Shown: positions 34,081 to 44,186, counted from the stretch's first letter. The stretch is DNA of 64,000 nucleotides from Alloacidobacterium sp035547425 (GCA_035547425.1 DASZUU010000043.1:1-64000), one strand, 5' to 3'. Numbers and translations: made by a program. The notes: a model not told the origin generated them from the letters alone.

Positions 34081-34115
34081 ATGACCGGATGCATCATAGC
34101 ATCCGGTCATTTTTT
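34081..34115 (+). terminator. Rho-independent terminator of the first TonB receptor gene
   Basis: ATGACCGGATGC (34081-34092) and GCATCCGGTCAT (34099-34110) form a perfect 12-base-pair stem with a six-base loop, followed by TTTTT. It begins 18 bases after the receptor stop, so the TPR gene to the right needs readthrough or its own promoter. Confidence 0.9.
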
Positions 34116-34164
34116 GAGGAGAGCTATAAATCGTGTACCGCTATCCATGTAATATGAGCATTTG

Positions 34165-35328
34165 ATGAAGATCATTGCTTCCATTCTTGCGGTTCTTCTG
34201 TTTTTGTCGAATGCCGATTTTTGTATGGGAGCAGATACCGCGAAGCAAATATTTGAATCAGCAATGCAAGCAATGAATGCGGGAGACTATTCGCAGGCTG
34301 AAGCCGGGTTTCACAAAGTATTGAGGCTTGATCCGCAAAATATAAGCGCGCTTGCAAATCTCGGCATTTTGTATTCCCGGCAACATCGCTACACAGAAGC
34401 AATCGACACATATAAGCAGGTTCTGCATCTTAATCCTCATCAAAAAGAGACGCAGTTAAATATCGGTCTTGCGTATATGAAGCAAGATGATTATGCGCAT
34501 GCCCTGCCATATTTCAAGCAGCTACATGAGCAAGACCCATCGAACCCGCAGGCGACAATGCTTCTGGCTACATGCCTCACTTATAGCGGGCATGCGGGCG
34601 AGGGTATTCATCTTTTGAAGCCGCTGGCAGAAGCGGGAGTCTCACGATCGGCAGCGTTGTATCTACTGGGCATTGCCTATGCAAAAGCGGGACAGGACCA
34701 ACAAGCACAGGACACATTCAAGAAGTTATTTTCTGACAGTGCGACTCCTGCTCAATCTGAATTTCTATTGGGAAAGGCGTATTACGATGCCGCGAGCTTT
34801 GAAGAGGCTGAACATGCTTTCAGACTGGTGTTAGCCAACGAGCCTGCATTTCCCGGCGCGCATCGTGAGCTCGGCAAGGTGTATATCAGCAGGCAGAAGA
34901 ATGACGATGCTGAAAAAGAATTGCGGTTAGCAATTGAACAGGATCAAGGCGATGCAGGGGCGCTCTACTATCTTGGAGCATTATTTGTGCAGACGAACAG
35001 ATTTGAACAGGGACTGCCGTACCTTGAAAAAGCTCAGCAGGAAATGCCTGACGCATGGGCGCCTTACTTTTATATCGGAAAGGCTCAACTCCAGATGCAC
35101 CAAATTCCTGATGCAATCGTTTCCCTGAAGAAGGCGGCAGAGAGAAACCCTGATGAATCCGGTGTTTTCTATTTGCTGGCACGTGCCCTGCGTGAAGATG
35201 GCCATAGGAAAGCATCGGAAGCGGCAATGCAGCATGTCATCGCCTTGCGCACAACGGCTTTGCAGGCCGAACGGCATGCCTTAAAAGATGCCGGTATCGT
35301 GCCAGTCACAAATGATCCGCACCCATAG
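34165..35328 (+). CDS. Exported TPR-repeat protein
   Basis: The 387-residue product (ATG at 34165; a TTG just before it is also in frame) has a signal peptide (IIASILAVLLFLSNADFCMG) and about ten consecutive tetratricopeptide repeats covering nearly the whole mature chain. Examples are ALANLGILYSRQHRYTEAID, QLNIGLAYMKQDDYAHALPY and ALYYLGALFVQTNRFEQGLP. It lies between two TonB receptor genes on the same strand and is probably periplasmic, where it could bind receptor or enzyme partners. No catalytic domain is present. Its exact role is unknown. Confidence 0.85.
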   Translation: MKIIASILAVLLFLSNADFCMGADTAKQIFESAMQAMNAGDYSQAEAGFHKVLRLDPQNISALANLGILYSRQHRYTEAIDTYKQVLHLNPHQKETQLNIGLAYMKQDDYAHALPYFKQLHEQDPSNPQATMLLATCLTYSGHAGEGIHLLKPLAEAGVSRSAALYLLGIAYAKAGQDQQAQDTFKKLFSDSATPAQSEFLLGKAYYDAASFEEAEHAFRLVLANEPAFPGAHRELGKVYISRQKNDDAEKELRLAIEQDQGDAGALYYLGALFVQTNRFEQGLPYLEKAQQEMPDAWAPYFYIGKAQLQMHQIPDAIVSLKKAAERNPDESGVFYLLARALREDGHRKASEAAMQHVIALRTTALQAERHALKDAGIVPVTNDPHP

Positions 35329-35472
35329 GTATCAATTTCGTTAATATTCCAGACTACATAATGCTTAAAAACAGCATCCAACACATTCAGTTGTAAACGG
35401 GTCCTCTTGCAGTCGTTCGACAGCCTGCGGCAAGTAGGAGTACGGTTATGCGGCAACCCAACAGCCACAGAT

Positions 35473-35533
35473 TTGACACTGCAATTCTACGGTGTTAATT
35501 CTTGCAGTTTGGCAATGCGCAATCGGTTGCGCA
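35473..35533 (+). promoter_or_regulatory. Promoter and LacI-like operator of the second TonB receptor
   Basis: TTGACA (35473-35478) and TAATTC (35496-35501), 17 bases apart, could be the -35 and -10 boxes. TGCGCAA-TCGG-TTGCGCA (35516-35533) has perfect seven-base arms and a central C|G, the usual form of a LacI-family operator, and would lie just downstream of the transcription start. The layout copies that before the first receptor. Confidence 0.5.
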
Positions 35534-35580
35534 GATAAATTGCAATCAACCAAAGCCCGGTATTTCTTATTGGAGGCAGT

Positions 35581-38500
35581 ATGCAGCGATCCCCCTTTAC
35601 GCAGTGCATTGCAACTTCAGGAAGAGTATTGAATATGCCGAAATATGCCCGCCTGATAATTCTTGTGATCACGTGCGCCATTACTCTAATTGCAAACGCA
35701 CAGTATCGGGCCTCAATTCGAGGCAATATCACTGATACGTCGGGTGCAGTCATTCCCGGAGCAAAAGTCACTCTTATAAATGCAGATACGGGCCAACAAC
35801 TCATAAGCACCAGCGACGGAAACGGCATTTATAACTTCAATGCTCTTCCTCCGGCGCACTTCTCCATGAGAGTTGAAAAGGACGGCTTTGCGACAAAAGA
35901 GTTGGCGCAAGTGCAAATTATTCCCGAGCAGCTGAATTCGATTGATGTGCAATTAGAGGCTGCGGGGACACAGACAACCGTGACTGTGTCAGGAACGACA
36001 CGTGGCCTCGATTCTGAAACCGCAACCGTTAGCTCGACTATCAGCAGTAACCAGATTGAGCACTTGCCATCGTTCAATCGCGATGTATTTCAATTAGCGC
36101 AATTGACTCCGGGCGTATTTGGCGATTCTTCGCAAGCGGGTGGAGGTGGAGCTTTCACTCTGCCAGGCAATCAGGGGCCGGGTGGAACTGCAGGAGGTTC
36201 CGGTGGCATTTTTCAAACAGAGAATGGTCCTCAGATCCAGACTCGTGGCGGACAGTATGAAACGAATAGCGTCACGGTTGATGGCATCAGTACCGTTAGC
36301 GCAGTCTGGGGAGGCACATCGGTCATCACTCCGAGTGAGGACTCGGTAGATAGCCTGAAGGTTACTTCTAACAGCTACGATGCCGAAAATGGTCGCTTCA
36401 GTGGTGCGCAGATTCAGGTCACATCCAAGAGCGGTACGAATAATTTTCATGGCAGTGCCTTCTTTAAGGCATCACGGCCAGGCTTGAATGCTTATCAGCG
36501 GTGGAATGGACCGGGCTCTAACGTTGCAGGAGATGCTGCAACGCGCGGGGTGAATCGCGATAATAATCGCTTCAATCAATATGGCGGCAGTTTAGGTGGC
36601 CCCATTTGGAGGAATCGGCTTTTTGCATTCTTTAATTGGGAAACCAGCCCTCTGGATGCTTTGAATACAACGCAAGGATGGTATGAGACTTCGCAGTTTG
36701 ACTCATTGGCTGGAATCGAACCCATAGCAACGCAATACCTGACATTCCCGGGAAATGCAGTTGCGGCCAGCGGAATCATTCAGCGCACATGTGCCTCTAT
36801 CGGATTGCAGGAAGGAGTAAATTGCAATACCACCGGCCAAGGGTTAGATATTGGTTCGCCATTGACAACAGGCGTAGGTCACCAGGATTTGACTTATGGC
36901 GGTAATACGCTACAACCGGGTATAGGCGGCGGCCTGGATCATGTTGCAGACCTTGCGTATTACAACACACTCAATCCCACCTCGACCACGCAGTCACAAT
37001 ATAACGGACGACTGGATGCGCAAATTACGCAGAACGACCATGTAAGTTTTGCTATCTATTGGGTGCCTGTAAGCACGACAAACTTTCAGGGACCAGTACG
37101 CACTGCTAATTATTGGCATCACTCCCAGGTGAATGATGCATTTTCTGTGATCTGGAATCACACATTCTCACCCACATTATTGAACCAAGCTCGCGCTAAT
37201 GCAGCCGGATGGCGCTGGAATGAAGTGTCTACGAATTCCCAGGCAGCCTTTGGTCTGCCGCAGGCAACGATCGATGCCATCGGCAATATTGCCAATAACA
37301 ATGGCTTTCAATATTTTGGCGCACCAGGACCAAGCGACCTAAACCAGTGGACATATAGCTATAACGATGTTCTGACCAAAATTATTGGACGTCACAGCAT
37401 TAAAATAGGCGGCGAACTTACCCGTCTTTATTATCTGAATAATCCTGTATATTCAGCGCGTCCGCAGTTCTTTTTCAATAACTTATGGGACTTCGCGAAT
37501 GATGCTCCTTATAAGGAAACAGGATTTTTCGATTCGTCTACGGGTGTGCCTTTTTCAAATCGCCAGGATGATCGTGAGAACATTTGGGGAGCTTTCGTGC
37601 AGGATGACTTCAAAGTTCTACCAAACCTGACACTGAATCTTGGCTTACGCTGGTCTTATTTTGGGAGCTTGTACGCCAAGCAGGACAATATGGATGTTTT
37701 CCGTTTTGGATCAGATCGTGGGGATCCACTTAGCGGCATAAACATTCGAGTTGGCGGCAACCTCTATAATCCGCAAAAAAATAACTGGGGGCCACAATTT
37801 GGTTTTGCCTGGCTGCCTAAGCAAAGCAACGGCAATTTAGTGGTTCGGGGTGGATTTGGCATCAACTACAACCAAAATGAAATTGCTATTACGGCGAACG
37901 TTAACAACAATCCGCCGAATGGAGTAAATGCGAATTTTATTTGTGCTTACCCATATACGACTAACCCTACATGCGCAGGAACTGGAATACTTTACGAAAC
38001 AGCCTCTGATCCGCATTCCATCTTCGGCTATGCACCGAATCCGAATGCAGTGACAACATTCGGTTCGGATAACCTTCCGACAAGAGGTTCTCCGATCTCG
38101 GTAACTGCTTTTGAAGGTAGCCCGAAGACTATCACGAACTACCACTATTCACTCGATACACAGTACCAATTTCCCTGGGATATTGTTGCTACGCTTGGCT
38201 ACCAGGGAAGCTTAACTCGTCATCTCTATGTTCAAAACAATTGGAATGCGGTAGCTGCGGCACGCGGTCTTCCGCTTGATCCAAGAATTCAGAGCATCGA
38301 TTTTTATGACAACGCAGGTAACGGCAACTTCAATGCAATGATTGCCACGCTGGCGCATAACTTCAACCATGGTTTCCAGGCGCAGGTGCAATATACATGG
38401 GCGAAAGCAATGGATGAGAATTCAGGGCCGTACTCAGAAGATTTTTATCCATATGATATCCATGCGGCGTATGGTCGATCAGACTATAACGTGCAGGATG

Positions 38501-39132
38501 CAGTAAAGATTTTCGGTTTATGGCAACCGGTATTCTTTCGCGGAGAGCATAGTTGGATTGAAAAAATTGCAGGCGGATGGTCATTGAGCGGTATCTGGAA
38601 TTGGCATACCGGATTTCCGTGGAATCCTGTCTACAATACGGATGGAAATACGTATTTCTCCGGTAGCGGCTATAGCCAATTGCGTCCATCAGCAGTTCTG
38701 CAAGGTTATGGAAAGAACACTGGTAACAAAGTGTTTGAATCTCAAAATTCAAACTTTGGGGGAGATGGAACAACCTTTTTCTTGCCCCCGACGTATGTAC
38801 AGGGCGCGCCTTTCCCTGCAACATCACCGGCACCGGCACCAGGAATTAAACGCAACGTGCTGAACGGACCAAATTACAACGATGTAGATGCCAGTTTGAC
38901 TAAGGCTTTTGGCTTACCAAAGATGCCCATCTTAGGCGAGAACGCGAAGTTTGAGGTTCGCGCCGACACCTACAATCTTTTCAATAAAACAAATATCGAT
39001 ACGACCTCGATCGATAACATTTTAGGAACTGTACATGCTGATGGGACGGTAAGCCCGAATTCCAGCTTTGGCATAGCATCCCGCGCCCTGGCAAGCAGAA
39101 CAGTGCAGCTACAGGCACGGTTCAGCTTTTAA
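35581..39132 (+). CDS. TonB-dependent receptor with N-terminal carboxypeptidase-regulatory-like domain (Oar-like)
   Basis: The 1183-residue product starts at an ATG with GGAGGC just before; another ATG at 35635 would put the signal peptide (ARLIILVITCAITLIANAQ) right at the N-terminus. The CarboxypepD_reg-like domain (ASIRGNITDTSGAVIPGAKV) is followed by the plug (HLPSFNRDVFQLAQLTPGVF, RGGQYETNSVTVDGIS) with Gly-rich inserts, and a long barrel that ends QLQARFSF. It is a paralogue of the receptor at 30377 but clearly divergent. It precedes a GH39 glycosidase gene, so a glycan or glycoside is the likely cargo. A/T-rich composition is shared with its neighbours. Confidence 0.92.
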   Translation: MQRSPFTQCIATSGRVLNMPKYARLIILVITCAITLIANAQYRASIRGNITDTSGAVIPGAKVTLINADTGQQLISTSDGNGIYNFNALPPAHFSMRVEKDGFATKELAQVQIIPEQLNSIDVQLEAAGTQTTVTVSGTTRGLDSETATVSSTISSNQIEHLPSFNRDVFQLAQLTPGVFGDSSQAGGGGAFTLPGNQGPGGTAGGSGGIFQTENGPQIQTRGGQYETNSVTVDGISTVSAVWGGTSVITPSEDSVDSLKVTSNSYDAENGRFSGAQIQVTSKSGTNNFHGSAFFKASRPGLNAYQRWNGPGSNVAGDAATRGVNRDNNRFNQYGGSLGGPIWRNRLFAFFNWETSPLDALNTTQGWYETSQFDSLAGIEPIATQYLTFPGNAVAASGIIQRTCASIGLQEGVNCNTTGQGLDIGSPLTTGVGHQDLTYGGNTLQPGIGGGLDHVADLAYYNTLNPTSTTQSQYNGRLDAQITQNDHVSFAIYWVPVSTTNFQGPVRTANYWHHSQVNDAFSVIWNHTFSPTLLNQARANAAGWRWNEVSTNSQAAFGLPQATIDAIGNIANNNGFQYFGAPGPSDLNQWTYSYNDVLTKIIGRHSIKIGGELTRLYYLNNPVYSARPQFFFNNLWDFANDAPYKETGFFDSSTGVPFSNRQDDRENIWGAFVQDDFKVLPNLTLNLGLRWSYFGSLYAKQDNMDVFRFGSDRGDPLSGINIRVGGNLYNPQKNNWGPQFGFAWLPKQSNGNLVVRGGFGINYNQNEIAITANVNNNPPNGVNANFICAYPYTTNPTCAGTGILYETASDPHSIFGYAPNPNAVTTFGSDNLPTRGSPISVTAFEGSPKTITNYHYSLDTQYQFPWDIVATLGYQGSLTRHLYVQNNWNAVAAARGLPLDPRIQSIDFYDNAGNGNFNAMIATLAHNFNHGFQAQVQYTWAKAMDENSGPYSEDFYPYDIHAAYGRSDYNVQDAVKIFGLWQPVFFRGEHSWIEKIAGGWSLSGIWNWHTGFPWNPVYNTDGNTYFSGSGYSQLRPSAVLQGYGKNTGNKVFESQNSNFGGDGTTFFLPPTYVQGAPFPATSPAPAPGIKRNVLNGPNYNDVDASLTKAFGLPKMPILGENAKFEVRADTYNLFNKTNIDTTSIDNILGTVHADGTVSPNSSFGIASRALASRTVQLQARFSF

Positions 39133-39151
39133 TAGTTTGCATTTCTGATAG

Positions 39152-39180
39152 GGGTGCGCATTTCTCATGCGTACCCTCTT
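39152..39180 (+). terminator. Probable terminator of the second TonB receptor gene
   Basis: GGGTGCGCAT (39152-39161) pairs with ATGCGTACCC (39166-39175), one G-T pair included, round a four-base loop. A pyrimidine-rich tail (TCTTCCTTTTCCTT) follows. It begins 20 bases past the receptor stop and may be leaky, since the GH39 gene follows at once. Confidence 0.65.
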
Positions 39181-39215
39181 CCTTTTCCTTACTGCCTGAA
39201 GTCAGGAGTTTCACT

Positions 39216-40712
39216 TTGCGACAGAAATATCTCTCCGCGCTGGCACTTGCGGCAATGCTTGCTGGAACTCCCTTCGCGACCGCGCAACAAGAGATCGATA
39301 TCAATACACAGGCACAGACGACGCCATTCCCTCATTTCTGGGAGGAGATGTTCGGCTCCGGACGCGCGAATCTTACATTGCGTGAAAGCTACCGCAACGA
39401 TCTGCGCGCTGTAAAACAGGTTACTGATTTTCGTTATGTGCGCTTCCATGCAATTCTGCACGACGAAAATGGTGTTTATAACGAAGATGAACACGGCAAT
39501 CCGGTCTATAACTTCTCATATGTCGATCAGATTTATGATGGCTTACTGAAGAATGGCGTGCGGCCAGTGGTTGAAATAAGTTTTATGCCGAAGAAACTGG
39601 CCTTCAACCCAGATGCGCTTCATCCCTTCTGGTACAAGCAGAATGTTTCACCGCCGAAAAGCATGGAGCGGTGGGACGATCTGATCAAGCACTTTGCGCA
39701 ACATCTGGTGGATCGCTATGGAATCCAGGAGGTGTCGCAGTGGTATTTTGAAGTTTGGAACGAGCCGAATATCGATTTCTGGAATGGCATTCCGCGTCAG
39801 CAAAGCTACTTTGAACTGTATGCGCATACAGCGCGTGATCTGAAGTCTGTTAGCCCGAAGCTTCGTGTAGGAGGCCCAGCCACAGCCGCGGCTTCGTGGG
39901 TGGATGATTTTCTGAAATATGCAGCGGATAATCATGTGCCTGTTGATTTTGTCAGCAGCCATGGCTATGCGGATGACACGGTCGAAAATCTATTTGGGAC
40001 GAAAGAAGACATTCCGATGGATGATCGTGTATGCCGAGCCATAGGAAAAGTGAGAAAGCAGATTGAGGATTCTGCTATGCCCAAGCTGCCGCTTTTCTGG
40101 ACGGAGTGGAATGTGCAAGGCATGAATGAATCGAGAGATACTGCATTCGTCGGCACTGGATTGGCAAATACCATACGCGAATGCGACGGTCTGGTGGACA
40201 TGATGTCCTTTTGGACATTCTCGGATGTCTTTGAAGAGGGCGGCCCGATTGCGAAACCATTTGATGGAGAGTTTGGACTGCGGGCAAAAGGCGGTATCAA
40301 CAAGCCAAGCTATTATGATTTTGCGTTGCTGCACCAACTCGGCAACCAGCGTATTGCAAATCTGAATTCTGACATCATCGTGACAAAGCGGGCTGATGGA
40401 TCGCTTGCGATTGCGCTGTGGAATATTGTCGATCCGGATAAAACGAGAAGCACGAAGAGCGTGCAGTTGCGACTTCAGGGTGTGCCGTCGAATGCGGAAG
40501 TTTCCATTAGCCGTGTCGACGAGACGCACAGCAATACGCTGGCAGCATACAAAGCGATGGGCAGCCCCCTTGATCCGACAGAAGCACAAGTAGAACAACT
40601 GAATCGCGAGACGGCACTGGGTAGGCCGGAGCAACGGAATCTCCATGACGGCAAGCTGGATTTGACGCTGGGCCCAAATGCGCTGCTGCTCATTCAGGTA
40701 AAAACACATTGA
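39216..40712 (+). CDS. GH39-like glycoside hydrolase (beta-xylosidase type), exported
   Basis: The 498-residue product has a signal peptide (LSALALAAMLAGTPFATAQ) and a TIM barrel with the clan GH-A catalytic pair: acid/base Glu183 in EVWNEPN and nucleophile Glu297 in FWTEWNV. Around them are RFHAILHDENGVY and FVSSHGY, typical of GH39. A beta-sandwich C-terminal part ends LGPNALLLIQVKTH. The start is TTG at 39216 with AGGAG upstream. It likely trims xylo-oligosaccharides or related glycosides in the periplasm. Actual specificity within GH39 is open. Confidence 0.87.
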   Translation: MRQKYLSALALAAMLAGTPFATAQQEIDINTQAQTTPFPHFWEEMFGSGRANLTLRESYRNDLRAVKQVTDFRYVRFHAILHDENGVYNEDEHGNPVYNFSYVDQIYDGLLKNGVRPVVEISFMPKKLAFNPDALHPFWYKQNVSPPKSMERWDDLIKHFAQHLVDRYGIQEVSQWYFEVWNEPNIDFWNGIPRQQSYFELYAHTARDLKSVSPKLRVGGPATAAASWVDDFLKYAADNHVPVDFVSSHGYADDTVENLFGTKEDIPMDDRVCRAIGKVRKQIEDSAMPKLPLFWTEWNVQGMNESRDTAFVGTGLANTIRECDGLVDMMSFWTFSDVFEEGGPIAKPFDGEFGLRAKGGINKPSYYDFALLHQLGNQRIANLNSDIIVTKRADGSLAIALWNIVDPDKTRSTKSVQLRLQGVPSNAEVSISRVDETHSNTLAAYKAMGSPLDPTEAQVEQLNRETALGRPEQRNLHDGKLDLTLGPNALLLIQVKTH

Positions 40713-40734
40713 GGCAAGTTAGAAGAAGGGAATC

Positions 40735-41823
40735 ATGACCTCGAAAGGTGAGGAGGGCGCTTCGCGCCAACGGACAGCAAGACCGGACCTCAAGGAGCTT
40801 GCGCGACATCTGGGCATTTCGCAGACTACTATCTCACGCGTATTGAATGGCTCGGCAAAGTATTACCGCATTTCAGAAGAGACGCAGAAGCGCGTTCTAG
40901 CCGAAGCCGCCAAACTTAATTACAAGGCAAATGTGCTGGCGCGCAGCCTGCGGAGCAAACGCAGCAAAACGATCGGCGTTATCGTGCCGGAGATCAGTGA
41001 AGGCTATTCGACTGCCGTGCTTGGCGGTATAGAAGATGTGCTGCTTTCCTCAGGCTTTTTCTATTTTGTAGTAAGCCATCGCCATCGCGCCGATCTTCTG
41101 CGCGAGTATCCATCGTTGCTGTTGTCACGCGCAGTCGAAGGGATAATTGCGGTAGATTCTGCATTGGATGAAGAGCTTCCGGTGCCGGTTGTTGCCATAT
41201 CAGACCATCATCATCGTCCATCGGTTATTACTATTGAGCTCGATCACCTGCTGGCTGCTCGCTATGCATTAGAGCATTTGAAACGGCTGGGGCATCGAAG
41301 GATTGCCTTTATTAAAGGGCAGAGCTTCAGTTCCGATACGCTGGTGCGCTGGCGCGCTATTTCAAAAGTTGCTGCCGAATTGGAGATAGAGATTCATCCG
41401 CGGCTCGTTGTACAGCTAGAGGATCAGGGAATGGGTATTGAGCCGGGAAGAGCGGCAGCAGCCAGGCTGCTGGAGCGCAAGGAGCATTTCACCGCTATTT
41501 TTGCCTTTAATGATCTTGCGGCCATTGGAGCGATTGCGATTTTGCGAGATGGAGGAGTGCAGGTTCCCGCGCAGGTTTCCGTTGTAGGCTTTGACGATAT
41601 TCTCAGCGCTGGCATTAACAATCCTCCACTGACGACGGTAAGACAACCGCTGCAGGAAATGGGCCGTGTGGCTGCAAGCACATTGCTGCAGATGATTCAT
41701 AGCGAAAAAGAAGAATGGCCAAAGCATCCAATTCGCGTATTGCCCAGCTTTGTGGAGCGGCAATCGACTGCGAGGATCGTGCAGGCTGTGCAGGGAATCG
41801 CTGTAGTACGCAATGCGCTTTGA
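40735..41823 (+). CDS. LacI-family transcriptional regulator
   Basis: The N-terminal helix-turn-helix and hinge helix are textbook LacI: LKELARHLGISQTTISRVLN followed by ISEETQKRVLAEAAKLNY. The rest (about residues 70-350) is a periplasmic-binding-protein-like sensor domain with RSKRSKTIGVIVPEIS, RRIAFIKG, FAFNDLAAIGAI and GFDDI. It probably binds a sugar released by the glycosidases and controls this island; two LacI-like sites lie in front of the receptor genes. It lies 22 bases after the GH39 gene and 23 before the GH3 gene. Confidence 0.95.
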   Translation: MTSKGEEGASRQRTARPDLKELARHLGISQTTISRVLNGSAKYYRISEETQKRVLAEAAKLNYKANVLARSLRSKRSKTIGVIVPEISEGYSTAVLGGIEDVLLSSGFFYFVVSHRHRADLLREYPSLLLSRAVEGIIAVDSALDEELPVPVVAISDHHHRPSVITIELDHLLAARYALEHLKRLGHRRIAFIKGQSFSSDTLVRWRAISKVAAELEIEIHPRLVVQLEDQGMGIEPGRAAAARLLERKEHFTAIFAFNDLAAIGAIAILRDGGVQVPAQVSVVGFDDILSAGINNPPLTTVRQPLQEMGRVAASTLLQMIHSEKEEWPKHPIRVLPSFVERQSTARIVQAVQGIAVVRNAL

Positions 41824-41846
41824 ACTGACTTATAAAGGCAAACAAT

Positions 41847-44186
41847 ATGTTTTTCACAAGACACTTTTCCATATGCCATGCTGCTATCGGAGCGGCTTTT
41901 ATGTTCCTGACTACCGCATCTCCCGCACAGAAGCCACAGCACTCTCCTGCCAATGCTCAGCTTGCTTCGCCTGCCATCGAGCGCCGGGTGGATGAGTTGC
42001 TGAAGAAGATGACTTTGGAAGAGAAGATTGGGCAACTGGTGCAGTACAACGATGCGGGGCGCGGAGATAATGCCACCGCCGCCCAGATTGCTGCCAATCC
42101 CACTGCGCATAATCAGGTGGATGCGATGGAACTGGCTTCTACGGGCAGGCTTGGTTCCATGCTCAATACGGTGGGGGCGGAGCGTACGAATACCTACCAG
42201 CGTGCCGCCGTCGAGAAGAGTCGCCTACATATTCCGCTGCTCTTTGGCGCCGATATCATTCACGGTTACCGCACGATTTATCCGCAGCCCATTGGGCTTG
42301 GTGCTACGTTCGATCCTGACATCGTGAAGGCTGTAGCGCACATTGCTTCGCTGGAAGCTACGACTGCTGGTGTGCGCTGGTTTTACTCGCCGATGGTGGA
42401 CATCTCGCGCGATGCGCGCTGGGGGCGCACAATAGAAGGCGCGGGCGAAGATGCGTATCTGGGCGCAGCGATGGCGCGTGCATACGTGCAGGGTTACCAG
42501 GGCAATGACCTTTCCAATCCGGAGAATGTGGCGGCTTGTGTGAAGCACTTTGCTGCCTATGGCGCTGCTGAGGCAGGTCGCGAGTACAACACTACGGACA
42601 TGTCTGAGATCCGGTTGCGGCAAGATTATCTGCCGCCGTATAAGGCTGCTGTGGAAGCCGGCGCAGCGACGATCATGAGTGCATTCAATGCGTTGAATGG
42701 CGTTCCAGCGACCGCGAATCACTTTCTGATGCAGGATGTTCTGCGGGATGAGTGGGGCTTCAACGGATTCGTCGTCAGCGATTACACCGCAGTGATGGAG
42801 CTGGAACATCACGGAATTGCGCTGACTCCGGCGGAAGCGACGCGCAAGGCGATTCTCGCCGGCGTCGATGTCGATATGATGTCGCATTTCTATGACACGC
42901 AGTTGCCGGAACTGGTTCGTACCGGACGGGTACCGATGAGCGCTGTGGATGAAGCTGTGCGTCGCGTGCTTCGGGTAAAATTTGCGCTCGGTTTGTTTGA
43001 GCATCCGTATGCGCGCGGAACCGAAGTAACAGCCGCTGTGCCTGAACATCGCAAAGTAGTGCGCAAAGCAGCAGAAGAATCGCTTGTTCTGTTGAAAAAT
43101 GATTCTGTTTTGCCACTTTCAGCCCCTAAAAAAATTGCGCTTATCGGACCGCTTGCGGATAATCCGGCAGAGATGCTTGGCTCCTGGAGTGGCGGCCCCC
43201 AGCTTTCCGATGTGGTGACCATTCGTCAGGCATTCGAGACTCGGGCCAGAGAGCGGGGCGGATCGGTGACTTATACCAAGGGCACCGAAATCACCGGCAC
43301 CTCGGAGAGTGGCTTTGCTGACGCCGTCCAGGCAGCGAAGCAGGCAGATGTCGCGGTGCTTGCGCTGGGCGAAGCGGGCACGATGAGCGGCGAGGCAGGG
43401 TCGCGCGCGCATCTCGACCTTCCCGGCAACCAGGAGCAACTGCTGGAGGCGGTTGCCGCAACCGGACGTCCGGTAGTGCTACTGGTCTTCTCCGGCCGTC
43501 CGCTGGTGCTCGATTGGGCGGCGAAGCATGTGGCCGCAATCCTCGAGGTGTGGTTCCCGGGAACCGAGGCAGGCAATGCAATCGCCAATGTACTGTATGG
43601 CGATGTGGCACCCAGCGGCAAGCTGCCGATGAGCTTTCCGCGTGCCGTAGGGCAGGAGCCGCTTTACTATAACCAGTTTCCTACCGGAAGGCCGCCGATC
43701 GGTATCGACCTCACGCAGCCGCCGGGCGGAGATTCGCGCTTCTTCTCGCGCTATATTGATGTGCCGAACGATGCGCTCTTTCCGTTCGGATACGGCCTGA
43801 GTTACACCACCTTCGATTACGGCAATGTGAGTTTGTCGCGCAATTCGATTCCGCTGCGCGAGGCAAATCGCGAGACGGCGCAGAAGCTGATAACTGCAAC
43901 TGCGACGGTGACAAATACCGGGAGTCGCGAGGCGACCGAAGTGGTGCAATGCTATGTGCGTAACCTGGGAGCGAGCGTAGAGCAGCCGGTTCGCAGCCTA
44001 CAGGGATTTACGCGGGTCACGCTGAAGCCGGGTGAATCAAAGCAGGTTTCCTTCGATCTCGGTTTTCCCGAGCTTTCCTTTTACAACATCCAGAGCAGGG
44101 AAGTGATCGAGCCGACGCACTATACCGTCTGGATCGGCGGCAGTTCGCTGGCTACAAAAGAGGCGGACTTCACGGTCACACCGTGA
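41847..44186 (+). CDS. GH3 family beta-glycosidase (BglX-like), exported
   Basis: The 779-residue product has a signal peptide (HAAIGAAFMFLTTASPAQ), the GH3 barrel with KMTLEEKIGQLVQ, GADIIHGYRT, CVKHFAAYGA (Lys233-His234) and the nucleophile Asp312 in FVVSDYTAV. The alpha/beta sandwich (VLALGEAGTMSGEAGSRAHL) and a C-terminal fibronectin-III-like domain (TATVTNTGSREATEVVQCYV) follow. Such enzymes split beta-glucosides or beta-xylosides from the non-reducing end in the periplasm. It ends the run of island genes on this strand. Confidence 0.93.
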   Translation: MFFTRHFSICHAAIGAAFMFLTTASPAQKPQHSPANAQLASPAIERRVDELLKKMTLEEKIGQLVQYNDAGRGDNATAAQIAANPTAHNQVDAMELASTGRLGSMLNTVGAERTNTYQRAAVEKSRLHIPLLFGADIIHGYRTIYPQPIGLGATFDPDIVKAVAHIASLEATTAGVRWFYSPMVDISRDARWGRTIEGAGEDAYLGAAMARAYVQGYQGNDLSNPENVAACVKHFAAYGAAEAGREYNTTDMSEIRLRQDYLPPYKAAVEAGAATIMSAFNALNGVPATANHFLMQDVLRDEWGFNGFVVSDYTAVMELEHHGIALTPAEATRKAILAGVDVDMMSHFYDTQLPELVRTGRVPMSAVDEAVRRVLRVKFALGLFEHPYARGTEVTAAVPEHRKVVRKAAEESLVLLKNDSVLPLSAPKKIALIGPLADNPAEMLGSWSGGPQLSDVVTIRQAFETRARERGGSVTYTKGTEITGTSESGFADAVQAAKQADVAVLALGEAGTMSGEAGSRAHLDLPGNQEQLLEAVAATGRPVVLLVFSGRPLVLDWAAKHVAAILEVWFPGTEAGNAIANVLYGDVAPSGKLPMSFPRAVGQEPLYYNQFPTGRPPIGIDLTQPPGGDSRFFSRYIDVPNDALFPFGYGLSYTTFDYGNVSLSRNSIPLREANRETAQKLITATATVTNTGSREATEVVQCYVRNLGASVEQPVRSLQGFTRVTLKPGESKQVSFDLGFPELSFYNIQSREVIEPTHYTVWIGGSSLATKEADFTVTP

